From JBBRUG01 sp038247995 (GTDB lineage Bacteria > Chloroflexota > Chloroflexia > Chloroflexales > Chloroflexaceae), in contig JBBRUG010000022.1 in NCBI GenBank assembly GCA_038247995.1, positions 1-31,220 on the forward strand: a DNA stretch of 31,220 nt. The letters run 5' to 3'. The notes below the pieces were generated by a model. That model was given only the letters and a program-made list of their open reading frames with translations. It ran no database searches and was not told the DNA's origin. Positions 31,083 to 31,220 of this stretch are shown in pieces. How positions within the stretch are numbered: position 1 is the first letter of the stretch; every line of letters starts with the position of its first letter. A program made the position numbers and the translations under genes.

Positions 31083-31220
31083 GCCGCCGCCCGTTCCGCC
31101 GTTGGGCGAACCTATGTGTCCGCCCGTTCCGCCCTGCCGCCCCCGTACGGGCGACCCTCGTGGTCCCCCCCCGCCCCGCCCCGAACGCCCCCCCCCCATA
31201 CCCCCCCCGTGGGTACTACC
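31083..31220. other. C-rich low-complexity contig end within a dispersed repeat
   Basis: No gene. CCCGTTCCGCC is repeated and CGTACGGGCGACC matches the core at 16297-16359. The final 60 bases consist largely of C runs, suggesting sequencing or assembly decay in a repeat. Do not rely on these bases. Confidence 0.6.

Overview
The window looks like a chromosomal contig of a GC-rich member of the Chloroflexota (Chloroflexia, probably near the Chloroflexales). That is an inference from several things: large secreted proteins ending in a Y-L-P-L-L type tail, a DnaD-type plus DnaC/DnaI-type helicase loader pair, a MalT-like/BTAD regulator, a three-domain CHRD protein, lone housekeeping genes instead of full biosynthetic operons, and many short intergenic repeats. 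I see no rRNA, tRNA, CRISPR array, insertion sequence or phage gene. The last ~140 bases are C-rich low-complexity sequence that looks like a contig end inside a dispersed repeat.

Layout. 1-10542 is a run of minus-strand genes. In transcription order these are a DnaD-domain protein, a DnaC/DnaI-like ATPase, ornithine carbamoyltransferase (argF, followed by a hairpin terminator), a 1,089-residue TPR protein, the diadenylate cyclase CdaA, its membrane partner CdaR (YbbR), trpA, a stand-alone Lrp/AsnC effector domain and citrate synthase. 10543-14633 has a promoter region with two DnaA-box-like sites, an MFS exporter with its terminator (+), an OsmC-like peroxiredoxin (-), an S41 C-terminal processing peptidase lacking the usual catalytic Lys (+), and a TetR C-terminal remnant (+). 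14774-15871 has a glycerophosphodiester phosphodiesterase and a small SWIM zinc-finger protein (both -), the latter with a strong leader hairpin. 16359-23197 is a secretome block on the minus strand: a Tat-exported glucosaminidase-like hydrolase, a right-handed beta-helix protein and a 1,064-residue FG-GAP/discoidin/beta-rich protein. 23417-25721 is a PHA module: thiolase, acetoacetyl-CoA reductase and a convergent phasin/PhaE-like helical protein; no PHA synthase is in view. 25804-31082 has a MalT-like/BTAD regulator (+), a secreted triple-CHRD protein (-) and a small four-helix membrane protein (+).

How the genes work together. The TPR-cdaA-cdaR run (6-bp gap, then a 4-bp overlap) is a c-di-AMP synthesis unit, with the TPR protein as a possible new partner. 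phaA-phaB makes (R)-3-hydroxybutyryl-CoA for polymer whose granules the helical protein may coat. The DnaD/ATPase pair should load the replicative helicase.

The most unusual signal is non-coding. Nearly every second intergenic gap holds a short tandem array with a strict 7-bp period. The unit differs between gaps, but the same units recur in opposite orientation elsewhere in the window. One array runs into a gene and writes the C-terminal tail of the phasin-like protein. Other notable points are a DGA-to-DMA change in the cyclase active-site motif, the Lys-to-Thr change in the S41 peptidase, and the shared C-terminal LPLL motif of secreted proteins.
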